Assembly: GCA_026182355.1 (NCBI GenBank)
Contig: JAPFBL010000084.1
Span: forward strand, 14,279,501-14,343,500
Length of the DNA: 64,000 nt
Direction of reading: 5' to 3'
Source: Hermatobates lingyangjiaoensis
Taxonomy: Eukaryota > Arthropoda > Insecta > Hemiptera > Hermatobatidae
Under the pieces are notes generated by a model. It searched no databases, was not told the origin of the DNA, and worked only from the letters and a program-made list of their open reading frames with translations. The position numbers and the translations under genes are program-made. Positions 1-11,149 of this stretch are shown here, piece after piece. Every line of letters starts with the position of its first letter. The first letter of the stretch is position 1.

Positions 1-2
1 AA

Positions 3-107
3 GTGAAACAGTTGTGGGGCGAAAGAAAGGTAGAGGTAAGTACTAAAGCGATTACTGGCATGATGGAGGTGGCCTTGCGAGCCGGCCACTCTGCTCCATC
101 TACTTAA
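3..107 (+). CDS. possible 3' coding end of an unidentified gene (partial)
   Basis: The first hundred bases are much richer in G+C than the surroundings, and one frame (codon starting at base 3) stays open for 34 codons to a TAA at 105-107, ending in the residues HSAPST. I do not recognise the protein. The same frame also meets a textbook splice donor, GAG/GTAAGT, after base 35. The segment could therefore be either a terminal coding exon or an internal exon ending at 35 whose intron runs into the Helitron and PLE material that follows. If spliced at 35 it ends in phase 0, which matches the exon candidate at 2871-3071. No polyadenylation signal is visible before the Helitron starts at 379. Only the edge of the gene is in view. 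Confidence 0.3.
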   Translation: MKQLWGERKVEVSTKAITGMMEVALRAGHSAPST

Positions 108-378
108 CACCTCTCAACTAGCATTCCTCAGTGTCGGTCCACTGCACAGGATGACTCATCACAACTCCCATCGCATAACCATTGCTTTAATTATTAAAAC
201 CACTTTAATAGTTATTACAGCCAAATCATCTGTGATATACATAATATTAAATTTATATAATATAATTTCTGGTGCTGATGTAGCCTGCAATCCACGGTTA
301 CAGACTCCCACATTTTATTACACATTGTTTGACAATTACATTTTAATATTCTTCTGTTTTAATAGTAAAATAATGTCA

Positions 379-905
379 TCTATATAAATAAAAGAAAGGT
401 TTTGTCCGTACATTGCTTAGAATTGACTCATTTCAAATTATCTTTATGTTTCATACATTAGAGAAACAGAATCCACACTTAGAACAATTTCTGTCTCTCT
501 GTCGGTTCGTCCGCAAACATTTATCACAAGTAAACTCAGCCGCCATAAGGCATAGCCAGCTGGAACCATGACAGTTGTTTTGTGTATGTCTAACTTAAAA
601 TCTAAGCTCTGGATGGACTGGGAATTCAACGTATAATCGAAGTTATGAACTTTTAAGTCATGTTTGGTGAGTTACAGTGACATGTTTATTTTGCAAATTT
701 ACAGGTATAGCATGTAGGTATCGTTAGTTGATTTTAGTTTCAACTGATTTTAAGCTCCCAACAAGAGCTTATTGACCAAGTATTTACCGAGTTCAAGATC
801 TACTATCTATTCAGAATAAATGCCTTGGTGGACGACTAATTCTCACCCCTACAAATGAACTGACAGGAAAAAATCAACAAACACGTTTTTACGCTATATC
901 AATCA
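379..905 (+). mobile_element. Helitron 5' fragment (same family as 18030-19393)
   Basis: It starts with TC directly after an A, followed by TATATAAATAAA, as expected for a Helitron 5' end. It aligns over about 500 bp with the left part of the complete copy at 18030-19393, sharing the GTCCGCAAA and CACAAGTAAACTCAGC blocks and a later segment ending TTTACGCTATATCA. Similarity stops near 905, where PLE-derived sequence begins, so the 3' hairpin and CTAG end are missing. No Rep/helicase coding sequence is present, so it is non-autonomous. Confidence 0.65.
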
Positions 906-953
906 GATCTGCCTCCCAGAAGACTGATAAGTACTTTTTCTGAAGCTCTCAGA

Positions 954-1127
954 TATTATATATATATATATATTGGTATAAATAGGCAGCAGATCTTCTT
1001 TTAAACAAGTATCATTAAAATTAACCGCAGTCTCGGCATTCACGATCTTAAGACTGAGAGATTCGATCCTACGAACTAACCTCCTGCTAACAGGGTTCAA
1101 CTGGAAAAGAAGTTGGCCAAGTGACAT
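954..1127 (-). pseudogene. Penelope-like element N-terminal fragment ending in a TA tract
   Basis: The minus strand encodes a fragment with RRLVRRIESLSL, NAETAVNFN and LLPIYTNIYIYI. The same block recurs, with substitutions, at 1451-1622, 53106-53230, 55830-56060 and 60360-60450. I assign it to the N-terminal region of PLE polyproteins because the copy at 1.5 kb lies just downstream of a hammerhead-like module and because PLE reverse-transcriptase and GIY-YIG remnants occur elsewhere in the window. Reading runs straight into a short TA microsatellite at about 954-974, and the PLE sequence ends there. Upstream (higher coordinates) it joins sequence related to 1270-1400, including the string CATGACTAAGCATGAGTC and its variants. 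Confidence 0.6.
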
Positions 1128-1450
1128 GTTAAATTAAAATCGATGACTCATGCTTAGTCATTGCTATAAATAGATTAAACGTATAGTACAGGTTAATATA
1201 AAGAGAAGGTCAAAGGTCAATAATGAACAAGAAACAAGCGGTAAGAATAAAAGAGTTTAAAGTCCAAGAAATTCAAGAAAGACCAAGTGACATGTCAAAT
1301 TAAAATCTATGACTCATGATTAGTCATTGCTATAAATAGATTAAAAGGATAGTACAGGTTAATATAAAGAGAAGGTCAAAGGTCCATAATGAACAAGAAA
1401 CATATATATATATATATTTGTGTATTTTGGGAACAGACCTTCAATCAAAC

Positions 1451-1622
1451 ATGTTTTATTAAAAATTATGCCAATTTTAACTTTTGTTCTTTTCCGAGTT
1501 AATTTTTCAAGTTTTCTCACTATGGATTTCCACCTTTCTGGTAAAATATAAAGTAATTCACCAAAAGATTTATTCTTGACTTCCATTTTATTCACTAAAC
1601 AAGTTTTAACCATAACAAACAA
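1451..1622 (-). pseudogene. PLE N-terminal reading frame, left arm of the palindrome
   Basis: The frame starts with ATG at 1622 and reads ERWKSIVRKLEKLTRK, then FNKTCLIEGLFPKYTNIYIY before entering the TA tract at about 1401-1417. It resembles the other PLE N-terminal fragments here in its KLEKL-type segment, F-N-x-T-C-L and L-x-P-x-Y-T-N-I-Y. The 5' end lies roughly 25 bases beyond the hammerhead-like module, the order expected from a PLE 5' terminal repeat into its ORF. Everything downstream (reverse transcriptase, endonuclease) is absent. Confidence 0.65.
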
Positions 1623-1646
1623 ATTAACATTACATACAAATTATAT

Positions 1647-1680
1647 ACGACGTTTCGGTCAGCTCTGACCATCTTCAGGG
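1647..1680 (-). ncRNA. hammerhead-like module in the left arm
   Basis: Read on the minus strand it is CTGAAGA, one extra T, GGTC/GACC stem, then GAAACGTCG. CTGANGA and GAAA separated by a short hairpin are the two core blocks of hammerhead ribozymes, which are known in PLE terminal repeats. The extra base before the stem and the very short third helix are non-canonical, so activity is uncertain. Confidence 0.4.
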
Positions 1681-1749
1681 ACTAATAACTAAATCATAAC
1701 AGAACTCAAATACAAAAAATATGAGTTCTGTTATGATTTAGTTATTAGT

Positions 1750-1783
1750 CCCTGAAGATGGTCAGAGCTGACCGAAACGTCGT
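1750..1783 (+). ncRNA. hammerhead-like module in the right arm
   Basis: Mirror copy of the left-arm module: CTGAAGA, GGTC/GACC stem, GAAACGTCG. It lies 25 bases upstream of the ATG at 1808. The two modules face each other across the 13-base spacer, so a read-through transcript could fold into one long hairpin instead of two ribozyme cores. Confidence 0.4.
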
Positions 1784-1807
1784 ATATAATTTGTATGTAA
1801 TGTTAAT

Positions 1808-1974
1808 TTGTTTGTTATGGTTAAAACTTGTTTAGTGAATAAAATGGAAGTCAAGAATAAATCTTTTGGTGAATTACTTTATATTTTACCAGAAAGGTGG
1901 AAATCCATAGCGAGAAAACTTGAAAAATTAACTCGGAAAAGAACAAAAGTTAAAATTGGCATAATTTTTAATAA

Positions 1975-2011
<37 letters not shown>

Positions 2012-2197
2012 TTCGACGAAAATATTTTACGTCGAAACATCTGTTATCATAACATATACAACATGGATCGAAAGTTAAAGGCAATCAGACACCAAATAGA
2101 GCTAGTAGCGAAAAATGTAAATATCATAGACGAAGATGGATTAGACAGCTCCACAAACTTCAACAGTATTGCGGCGGAAACAAGCCACTATGAATAA
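1808..2197 (+). pseudogene. PLE N-terminal reading frame, right arm of the palindrome, fused to a TA tract
   Basis: This copy is identical to the left-arm frame except for one residue (V to A in the KSIVRKL segment) up to FNKT. At that point a TA microsatellite (about 1978-2005) adds a Tyr-Ile repeat, and the frame then runs by chance through 192 bases of unrelated sequence to a stop at 2195-2197. The residues CLIEGLFPKYTN that follow FNKT in the left arm are missing. The 3' half of this 129-codon ORF is therefore not PLE sequence that I can recognise. Confidence 0.6.
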
Positions 2198-2870
2198 ATA
2201 CGGTGCTTGATTTCCTCAATAATTGAAATTAGTACAAAGTTTGAGTACAGGTATTTTCTAAACAAGTGACTGAACAAAATAGATACAACTGCTTACAAAC
2301 AGTTATAATCAACAATTGCACAACTGCTCTAGATTAAAGTGGAAAACCAATAGTTTCTAGAGAAAATATGGCGTTTCAAAACTCTAAACGAGTTACACTT
2401 TTGGAACAAAATAATTTTCTATTAACTTCAGAAACCCCTTTCTGAATACCAGATAGAATATCTGCCTCTATAAATTCTACACAACTCTAAATATATTGAT
2501 TCTAGGTGATTTCTGTAGCGGAATAAGCTAACTAATTTGGGCGGACTGTTTTATAAGTCTTTCTAGACACATTGTTTAACTATCCTCTATGAAATAGATT
2601 ATTCATAATCCATAATAATTCAGAACGTAGGTTTTGATAAGAAAAATCAAGTTGAATAGACTAAAAAATAGCATTTAGTACAAAAAGATAAAAAATAACT
2701 AGATAATCGAGCTAAAAAATAATATTTAGGGTTAAAGATAAAAAATAATGCATTTATTTATTACAATACATTCCAGTGCAGTCACATATTAAAATAAAAA
2801 GCATTGCATATTTAAGTAAAAACACGTCGTGAATGAAAATTGAAGATATATATTTGTTATAAGGTCACAG
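2198..2870. other. no recognisable feature
   Basis: A+T-rich sequence with many stops in all frames. A short degenerate direct repeat is visible at about 2650-2750 (AAAAAATA..ATTTAG.. units). I see no gene or transposon end. Confidence 0.5.
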
Positions 2871-3071
2871 AGGGAGGGTGTATTTAGTAAGATAGAAAAA
2901 GGCAGTAGAGATTTGGTTGGACCTGTTGAAGAGGACTCAAGTAAGCTGCTTTCTCTAGACTGCTTGGCAAGGACTGACGATCTTACCTTCTCTTTCACAC
3001 TTCTGTCTCGAGTAGTTATATCTTTAAACACTTGGATTAAAAAAGATGCCAATGTGCATTTATTAATGCAG
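2871..3071 (+). CDS. candidate internal exon of an unidentified protein
   Basis: The segment is 201 bases, exactly 67 codons, open on the plus strand, preceded by TCACAG and followed by a strong donor CAG/GTAAGT at 3072. It contains the residues EEDSSKLLSLDCLAR and LLSRVVISLNTWIKK and ends NVHLLMQ. It looks like part of a helical cytosolic protein, but I cannot name a family. Both boundaries are in phase 0. That agrees with the next candidate exon at 4290-4419 and with the donor at base 36. The acceptor has a poor pyrimidine tract. The opposite strand also carries an 87-codon frame over much of this segment, so the strand choice depends mainly on the splice signals. Confidence 0.35.
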
Positions 3072-4161
3072 GTAAGTATAATAATGTATTAAAAGAACAA
3101 ATGACATTTTAATAATGTTGCTCAGTTTCAAAAAAAAGTTTGTCTTATTTGTAATTAAGGGGCTAATGAATACTAGGAGTTGAATGCTTACACAACATCA
3201 TACATTCTTTCCTAATCTGCTGGTGTTGACCTTTATGGATACAATAAAGTAAGGTAAACGATACTAAGGTGTCACGTACATTTCTCATCCCAAAAATCCT
3301 TCCACGTTTTGGGACGAAGTACTATCTGTCTGTTTATTTTTTCTATAAATTCAGAGGGTCCAATTACAAAATTTGAATGTCAACTCTTTTACTATATGGG
3401 TAATGCATACATCTGCACAGAGTAAACTGCAGGTTCAGATTCTAATAATTTAGTATTATTTATTAAAAAAAAAATTATTTTTTATAATATTTTGTGCCTG
3501 AAAAGTGAATTAAAGAATTAATTCCGCAGGAAAACTATATGATCTTGTAAATAATGAAACGGAAAAGAAGGCTAAGTGAGCTGCTCTGAAACTGGAGAAG
3601 TTTTGAAAATATGCAATAGAGCTGAAGGACATCATTACTAGAATTCAATACGATAAATATTGAACTGTTGTAACCAAAACATGCTGCCAACGCCCAGTCG
3701 ACAAATGAAGATCTCCTTATGTGCTCCATCTTGTTAGGACTCTGAACTCAGACAGCCAACATTTCTTATGAACTATGGTTGACGCAAACTTAAATGTATA
3801 CAGTAAAGGTGAAGGAGCCAGCTCGCACTGCTAGTCAGTAATGACCTTGTCGTCCATGTCGTCTTTACTAAACTCAGTACTACTTGTATATAGAGTGGTT
3901 TAATATGTTGGCTCACTATAACTGTTGAATATTTAAAGTTCCCATTCTCAATATAAGTCAAGCTATTAGTAAAAAATAAAATGGCATAAGTAAGAAAGTC
4001 AATTGTTATTGGAAAGGGTCGAGTTAGACTTATGGTCTGCTGTTCTCACGACGGAATAAACAAGTCCAAATCGTAATAGCTTAAACAAAGATAAAAATAA
4101 TACGAAAATTAACAACCAAATATTTTTAATGCATTTCGAAAATTGTATCTACTCTTTATTC

Positions 4162-4250
4162 CAGGGGTCCCCAAATTTTACATCACATCCACCCATTCAA
4201 AAAATATTTTTCTTCTTATCGACCCCCTATAAAACATTATTGAAAACGAC
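4162..4250. mobile_element. hAT-like terminal sequence (one end only)
   Basis: CAGGGGTCCCCAAATTTT followed by a degenerate stretch with GACCCCCTATAAAACAT resembles the ends of hAT-superfamily elements, which typically start CAGGGGT. I found no matching opposite end, so this is a remnant. It falls inside the putative intron between the two exon candidates. Confidence 0.3.
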
Positions 4251-4289
4251 ATATATTAGACATTAATGACAACTTATATTTTTTTTCAG

Positions 4290-4419
4290 GTTGGCAATGT
4301 CAAAAAATTAGATGACTTGAATAGAAATCCAATCAAAGCATTTTTTTGTAACTTTGTTTGCATGTTCGTGACAATGAAACTGAAGAGAATACTGGAGATT
4401 ATACTTCCTGATAAGGAGA
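4290..4419 (+). CDS. candidate internal exon of the same unidentified protein
   Basis: An eight-T tract and CAG precede base 4290, and GTAAGT starts at 4420. The 130 bases between are open in the phase set by the previous candidate exon (phase 0 in, phase 1 out). Residues include VGNVKKLDDLNRNP and a hydrophobic run AFFCNFVCMFVTM, then KLKRILEIILPDKE. I do not recognise the family. Forty-three codons without a stop is not rare enough in A+T-rich DNA to be convincing alone. The support comes from the two good splice sites plus the phase match. I see no continuing exon in the next 20 kb that satisfies phase 1 well. Confidence 0.3.
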
Positions 4420-4429
4420 GTAAGTTATG

Positions 4430-7400
4430 AAAAGACTACGGTCAAATATTATGAAAGATAAATCTTTAAAAATGGTTTACTCCAGTAAATCTCTTGGTTA
4501 CATCCTCGGTCATTCTTGGGGATGTTTTCTGGTATATTAGTACACTAGTTACTTTAAGATGCAAAACTTGTGAATCCGGTTGGGCGGCTATAACACCAAT
4601 TTACGAGATAAGAGGGACTTTTATAATTATATTATAGAAATATATTTGGTCATCTCAGTCACAAAGTAATGTAGCAGCTAATGCCAATTAGTCCTGCCTT
4701 ATAAATGTCATGTACGTAAGGTAAAACAATGCAGAAATGAAAAAAAACATTTACTACATAAAAGCAATGCAAAGGGTCTCTTACGACGTTATTTATAAAC
4801 TTCTCACCACTAGTGAAGAGTCACAAAACGTTTAATATTAACAAAAACTTTAAGCAAAAATTTCCAATGTTATAAATTTTCCGAATTCAATTATATTTTC
4901 TTTTGTTTTCTTCAATATTCAATTTTTTATGCAATATACGATTAATATTGCAGTTCATTTAAATATTCGGTGCCATTTTCATTTTAAATAATTTTTCGAT
5001 AACTTTACATTTATTATTTTAATAAGCAATTCAAGCAATCCTTTGGAGTATAAGGATATATTCAAATAGATGTAATATAATTATTATTAGTTGAAACTAT
5101 AATTAAATGAAACACAAAGGAAATGCACACGTTGTTTGTGGGAATTACCGTCAAAGCTAGGGTCTGGTATGTTTTGATTAAACACAATATTCATTTAAAC
5201 ACAATTTGATTTACTACTAAAGATTCTATTAAAAGAATCAATTAAAATTGATAATAATATCGTGAAATAAAACCATAAATGCAAATATTCTACCAATCAA
5301 TTCCTTCTAGACAAAAATCTATGTAAGAAAAGAATTGTAAGAAAGAATAAAGTAAGTTAGGTTACTTTTTTCCTCACAGACTGAATAAAACTTAGTTTGA
5401 GAGTCAGTGCTAGTGTTCACAGACTACTTCCGCTTTACCATCCTCCTACGATCATCTTAAAAACAAACGGGCAATCATTACTTTAACATCATTAGATACT
5501 GTAATTTAATAAGAAAGAACAATATAAATCAGAGCAATGTAAACACAATTGGGACCTACATTGTGCAAACAGTCTTTTTACGAAATCAGAAACCTTCCAA
5601 GAGCCCTGCAGATGTTAATACCTTCCACCTACGCGAATTTAGGAAAAGAAAACTATACTCAAAGTTGCATCTCATATGATATATATTAAAATCATTTAAT
5701 TATATCTAGATATCATATAAATAATAAAAAAAATGAATTGGAAGAAATTTTTAAATTTATTACTCATTTGTGAATAACTATTGAAATAGAATAAAACTTA
5801 CTCTCAGAAGTATTTATTTTATAGTTTAGTTTACTTTTAGCAATAAAATTTGAAAAGTTGTGCGACAATTTACTACGTAATATTACATACAATTGTCGGC
5901 AAAATAATAATTAATAAATTTTATTAAAAAAAGATAGAGTTTTTTTTTATTAAAAGAAATAATAATCCTTAACTTGAGTTACGTAGACATAACCTGAAGA
6001 AGAACATTAACTGTTCGAAAAGCGTCGTATGTATAAAACACAAAACATTTGTAGGTGAAACTTGAATTATTGTGCCGACATTATATTATTATAGGATATT
6101 AAATTACAAATGAAATCAGAAAATATTATTCAGTATAGTTTGATTGTGTAAGTAAGCTTTAATAAAGGAATTATGGTGTCCAAAAATATGAAATAGGCAC
6201 AAGTCCAGAACTTAAAGGTATTTCGTTATCGAAAGATCCAGACAAAATGAAGGTTTTGTAGAAATTTTTATTCATTACGTAACTTTTTTTAACTTTTGTG
6301 AAATAAAATGAATCAAAAATGAACTCAACAATGTTTAATGATTGATAACTTCATATTTCATATAAATTAATACAAAAAGAAACTATATCACTATAATAAT
6401 AAAAAAAATATGAAAATTAACTAACAACGGATATTCTACTATTTTTGTTTCCTATTTCAGGGTCTACAAAATGAGACTATAAATAAATATGCATTTGACA
6501 ATGACAGTTTATTTGATGTTTTGATTTAAAAAAGAAAAGCTGCGAACACATCAAGAGGAAACAATGAGCAAGGACAAATGATATAATATGATTCAAGAAT
6601 TTTAACTAAATTGAATGAATGGACCATAGGTAATACATTCAGTGAATAGACCTCGTATATACAATCCAGAGAAGTATGTACTACCAGTTCGGAATGTTTT
6701 AGTCTATTTTATATATTTGAAGAACTAACGTAAAGATTAGTGCTTTATGTTGATTATATATAATTAGCAAAAGCAATTTAACAGATAATTTTAACAGCGA
6801 TACACAACAATAACTGTTAAAAACAACTGCTCACAAACTATGCAAAAACCCATGGTAACTGATAATTGACAATAAATCTTACGCATCCGCCGTGCGTGGA
6901 ATGGGAAAATCGCGCACGCATGACGAGCTTTGTACTGGATAAACCGAAGAAGTTTCCTCGTTTTATCATTAACTAAATACTGAGGAATTGAAAATGTGTA
7001 GGTAAGGGATTTTCCTGACATCACCTATGAGATTTTGAGGTCTATATATGTGCTTCATCAAGTGACTGCTTTCTCTCCATACTTAGATTTACCACTCGTA
7101 AAAGGAATGAGCCGATGAACAACGTAACGTATCAAAGTCATACCTACTCATAAATAGTTGCCGTTTTAAGTAAACTAATAAATGAAAATAGATCAAGATC
7201 AAATAAATAAGTATTAAGTGGTAAAGAAAGCTAGTTAATATGTATTTTTATAAGTTAATTCATGATGAAATAACTACTACGTTACAAGTGAGTAAGAGAG
7301 TGGGTAGCTAAGACGTAAGAGCATTGCATTAGCTTCTATATCAGTGCTCCAAACAAGTGATGGGTGATCCTTTCTGAAAAAGATTTTCAAACTATCATGC

Positions 7401-8264
7401 TTCAAATATTCCTCTTAGCATAATATTAACATAAATTCATTTTCAATTTAGCCCGAATATCGTACACAGAGATGTATTAGTGATGTTACGAATTCAACAA
7501 CAATATACGGAAACCTACTTCCTAAATTGACAATCCATTTATCAAACATAATAAGCAATGTGAACGAAATATTTACCTGTTGCCTTTTGTATTAGAAAGA
7601 GGTTTTATTTCAACAACGAAATATTTGAAAATTTTGTCAGCAATAAATAAATCAATGGTAAACATAAACCTGTCCATTTATACCCAAAATATTATTAAAC
7701 TAAATTTTTTGGAATGTTGAAATCACCAACATTATATCAGCATGCGTTACACAATAACTTTTAAGCAAATCCATCATTTCATTAATAATACTTTATACTG
7801 CATTAAGTAGATGGATATTTTAGTATACTCATAATTAGAAAACACCATATAAAATTTTTTACAAAGATTGTTTTAATACCAATTGCGACAGCAACCAGTT
7901 GCATAACGACAATATAACTATAAAACATTACATCTCAATTACGATAACTCAGGAAGACCGTAAACGATTTATTGCCATTTTCAAAAGAAGACAACATTTT
8001 TAACGTCCACCAAGTGTCAACCGAAAGCCTGAGGCATTTTACTCTAATACGTGTTCTATAGGTTCTCCATCACATATATATTTATTTTATTCTAAAGGAT
8101 AACCAGGAAAAAAAGATCAATTTTTATTCAAAAATCTTGAGTGTTACGTACCATCTTACCTCTTAAAACGTAGCATAAAAATGATCTATGTTATAACACA
8201 ATATATAGTTATTCACTTAATTATTGGGAAAGGTGCAAGCAAACAACAACAGATACTTTAAAAA
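4430..8264. other. long stretch without a recognisable gene
   Basis: A+T-rich sequence with homopolymer runs and frequent stops. A hammerhead-like module at 5993-6028 and a small G+C-richer island at about 6880-6930 (CGTGCGTGGAATGGG region) are the only notable items. Confidence 0.5.
5993..6028 (+). ncRNA. hammerhead-like module, degenerate
   Basis: CCTGAAGAAGAAC, six bases, TGTTCGAAAAGCGTCGT: the two core blocks flank a GAAC/GTTC stem, followed by CGTCGTATGTATA as in the 1.75 kb module. It is probably a solitary PLE terminal repeat. No PLE coding sequence is visible next to it. Confidence 0.35.
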
Positions 8265-9270
8265 AGGGGTGTCAAACTCATTTTGGTCTAGGGGCCGAAT
8301 ACAGCTTAATCTGATCTCAAGAGGACCGGACCATTAAACTCATGCAAAATTACATAGAACTAACAGTAAGTCCACTTTTTTCTTTATATTAGTCACTAAT
8401 ACTAATAATTAAAGCAAAGAAGAATAAGTCAATTATCTTTATTAAAGAATTTGTCTTTTACTAAATACATTATAAACAACGCAATGACTTCAAGAAATAT
8501 GGGTAATTTTAACAACTTTTCTTAGTTTAACGTTTAATTGCGTTATGGATAAAACTGATCATAGTGGTAGCAACACTGTTGCATAGCATTTAGTCAAGGT
8601 TTTAGGAAACTTAAAAACACTTTTTTTTCAACAACTGGAAAGCAATGTGAACAAATAAATATCAACACTCTCATCCATTGCAACAGAAAATGCCAAAAAT
8701 GACTTCACTTTGCGTTTCAGTTGGTGGTTCAAATCTGCCGATATTTCCATCACTGGACTCTCTTTCAACTCCGGGTGAATATATACTGCTGCTTCCTCAG
8801 ATGCACGATTATTTCATTTATCTTCTGTTTTCTCAGTTCTCCGTGCTATCAGTTGTATTTCTCACCATCCTGGGTTTCATAATGATGCCGTATATTATAT
8901 TCTTTAAGTCTCGAAACTTGCTGCTGACACACCAAGCACACACGGGTTTCCCAATCACTTCCGTAAACATATAAGAACATACCCATTTTTCTTGAAAACT
9001 CCGACATTCTGTATCCACTTTTTCCTTCCTTTTTACTAGAGATATTTTGCTGGTGAAGGTGCAAGGACAAAGCAAAATTGGATAATGCGCCAAAAGAAGC
9101 TGAACAGACTTTCAATGCTACCACCTCCTTGTGTTAGTTCTATCACTGAGTTGCTTTCATGTTGTCAGCGCATACAAAAAACTTTAGAAACACAGGTTTT
9201 AAAGAAAATTGGAGTAAACGTATTATTTTTTTTATAAAAGCAGGTATTTATTTCCCAGGCCGCACCCCTG
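8265..9270 (-). mobile_element. decayed hAT-superfamily DNA transposon
   Basis: The left end AGGGGTGTCAAACTCA (8265-8280) and the right end GCACCCCTGG (about 9262-9271) are in inverse orientation, and CAGGGGTG-type termini are typical of hAT elements. The approximately 1 kb between them carries transposase remnants on the minus strand. Full hAT elements of this kind are about 2.5 to 3 kb, so most of the catalytic region is deleted. I could not define a convincing 8-bp target duplication; the flanks CTTTAAAA and GTTTATAC are only loosely similar. Confidence 0.5.
8640..9124 (-). pseudogene. hAT transposase N-terminal remnant (GTF2IRD2/Charlie-like)
   Basis: Two overlapping minus-strand frames must be combined by a frameshift. 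One contains VDTECRSFQEKWV and KPVCAWC; the other contains VCLVCQQQVSRLKEYNIRHH followed by YETQDGEKYN. Together they give a BED-like zinc-finger block (C-x2-C with paired His) preceded by F-Q-E-K-W, as in hAT transposases related to vertebrate GTF2IRD2. Further down, around 8640-8695, the frame reads AFSVAMDESVDIY, matching the S-x-A-x-D-E-S-x-D motif that follows in this group. The remainder, including the RNase-H-like acidic residues and the hATC dimerisation region, is missing. The copy cannot be functional. Confidence 0.55.
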
Positions 9271-9274
9271 GTTT

Positions 9275-11119
9275 ATACTATTATAAAGAAATTTACATAT
9301 TAAGAGCGAGTCTAGTTTTTATATCTGCAATTCTCAAGGTAAATTCATTCTGAAGTTTTCTTAAGCATTAAGGACTATGATTTAACAGTTAATCCAGCGG
9401 ATTAGGGAAGCAGGGCTATATGACACTGTGGGAAGAGAAAAGGGGCATCACCGTAATAAAATCATAGTGGTTCTCTCAAATTCCCCAAGTTATGTCAAAA
9501 CTACTTTGAATCAAATATTTACAAACAGGCGAATATAACTATTAAAGTGTTTTAATTTAGTCAATATGGTGTAGCAATAACCTTAAAAACAATATAATAA
9601 AACACACGGCAGGAAAACATGTCCCAACTCTACAAACAAGAATTACTCAACTTTCATTTTCTGGTCAATTTACCATCAGATTATAACTAAACCTCCATTC
9701 CAAAAAATGAAAGTCCTTGAGTTTTTGGCAATGGTAAATAATAATGGGTATTTATGGCAGGGAAGAATCTTTGAATCATGGACCACTGTGTGGAACACCA
9801 CTGCATTTTAAGGGACACATACAAGGTTACTACTGTCACCGAATTTATATGTAGTTAACAAAATATTTCATACTGGATACCTTTAAGGGAAAACCTCATC
9901 TTTCCACAAATTGTCAAGTTGGTCAACGACTTAAAAAAAAAAATTCAGTACCTACTTGTCTTTTTTTTTCATAACGTATGACAAAGACTCTCATCTTGAT
10001 GAGAGATATTTCTTTAAATAGTATTTAATCGGGAGGGACTTCATATTACAAGTGCAAATGAGTAATACATTAGTTTCTTACCAAACTAATACATTTGATA
10101 ACATATTTCAACTGTTCTTGTGGACATTCATAAGCCACAAAATTTCGTAATTTACATAAAGTTTAAATATATTCTAAACATTCCACAGTAAATAACATTT
10201 TCTCTTGTCAAGGTTCTTGGCAAAGGGAACTGACTCATTGATAACTGAAATTACATGTTGATTTTTCAAGGGACTAAATATATTATTAATTACTTGATTT
10301 AATATCTACTGAAATATCTTCATTAATGTTTCAATCAATTCACTAACACGATTACCCTTTTAAATTGAATTCATTACCAATTTGAAATAAAATTTCAGAA
10401 GTATGTTTTAATTTTCATATAATCATCAATTATATTATATTATGTTTATTGAACTATTTTAGGAATTAGTGAAATGAATTACATTTTATGAAGGTAAGAA
10501 AATTCTCTAAATGGTAATTCATCACAAATAACAGAAACAAATTAACAGTTAGAATGAAACAGGTACCTAATCATGCATACCAGCCCTTGATAACAATTAT
10601 TACTATATTTTTAGAAAAATGAAGAAAATCCCAAAGAGAGTTGACGAAAAACTGTTAATAATACCTATGGGGACATCAAATCTGGCCAGTATTATCACTG
10701 ACAGCCAAATATATGTGTGCGCATTATGCAATATATCAAGATATATGTGAGCATGCATGCATATTTTATAAGGCAATAATCAGACTTTCCTACCCTCGTG
10801 TGAGTGAGAATATAAACCCATTCCATAGAGAGGTTTCTATGCATGTCCTATGTAGTCTGTTATACAAGTTTATTTCTGAGCACTTGCATAAGCAGTACCA
10901 GACAAACATCCAATCAATCAACCACTCAGTGCACATCAGTAGTCCGTTATATCATTGACTGTAAAACACTACCCTGGTGTCTTTGGGAGTGCAACTCTCA
11001 TCAAATACTTAAATAACACAAATGAACATTTCACAAAAGATGTATAAGAAACAACCCCATAGGTTAGCACACTTTTTCAATTGAATATTGCTGATTTTTT
11101 TATTTACATGTAAAAAAAT
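9275..11119. other. no recognisable feature
   Basis: A+T-rich, stop-rich sequence. The 81-codon frame at 10713-10958 has no recognisable similarity and no convincing splice context. Confidence 0.45.
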
Positions 11120-11149
11120 CTGGAGTGGCCAACACTCAACTATACTATA
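11120..11149 (-). repeat. R1 terminal motif (CTGGAGTGGCC...CTCAAC)
   Basis: This 30-base motif matches the termini of repeat R1 (19866-21669), including the GTTAACAA block about 36 bases further in. It is probably the left end of another R1 copy. I could not trace the remainder or an opposite end. Confidence 0.5.

Larger units (their letters stand above)
1451..1979. repeat. near-perfect palindrome, arms 258 bp, spacer 13 bp
   Basis: The left arm 1451-1708 and right arm 1722-1979 are reverse complements; I find a single mismatch (within the TATGGATTTCC block), and the spacer is AATACAAAAAATA. Each arm holds a PLE 5' unit: a hammerhead-like module, then ATG-initiated N-terminal coding sequence running outward. 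The left arm continues for another ten codons beyond the point where the right arm passes into a TA tract (about 1978-2005), so the right copy was cut at or replaced by the microsatellite. The near-identity of the arms implies recent formation or ongoing gene conversion. Confidence 0.96.
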
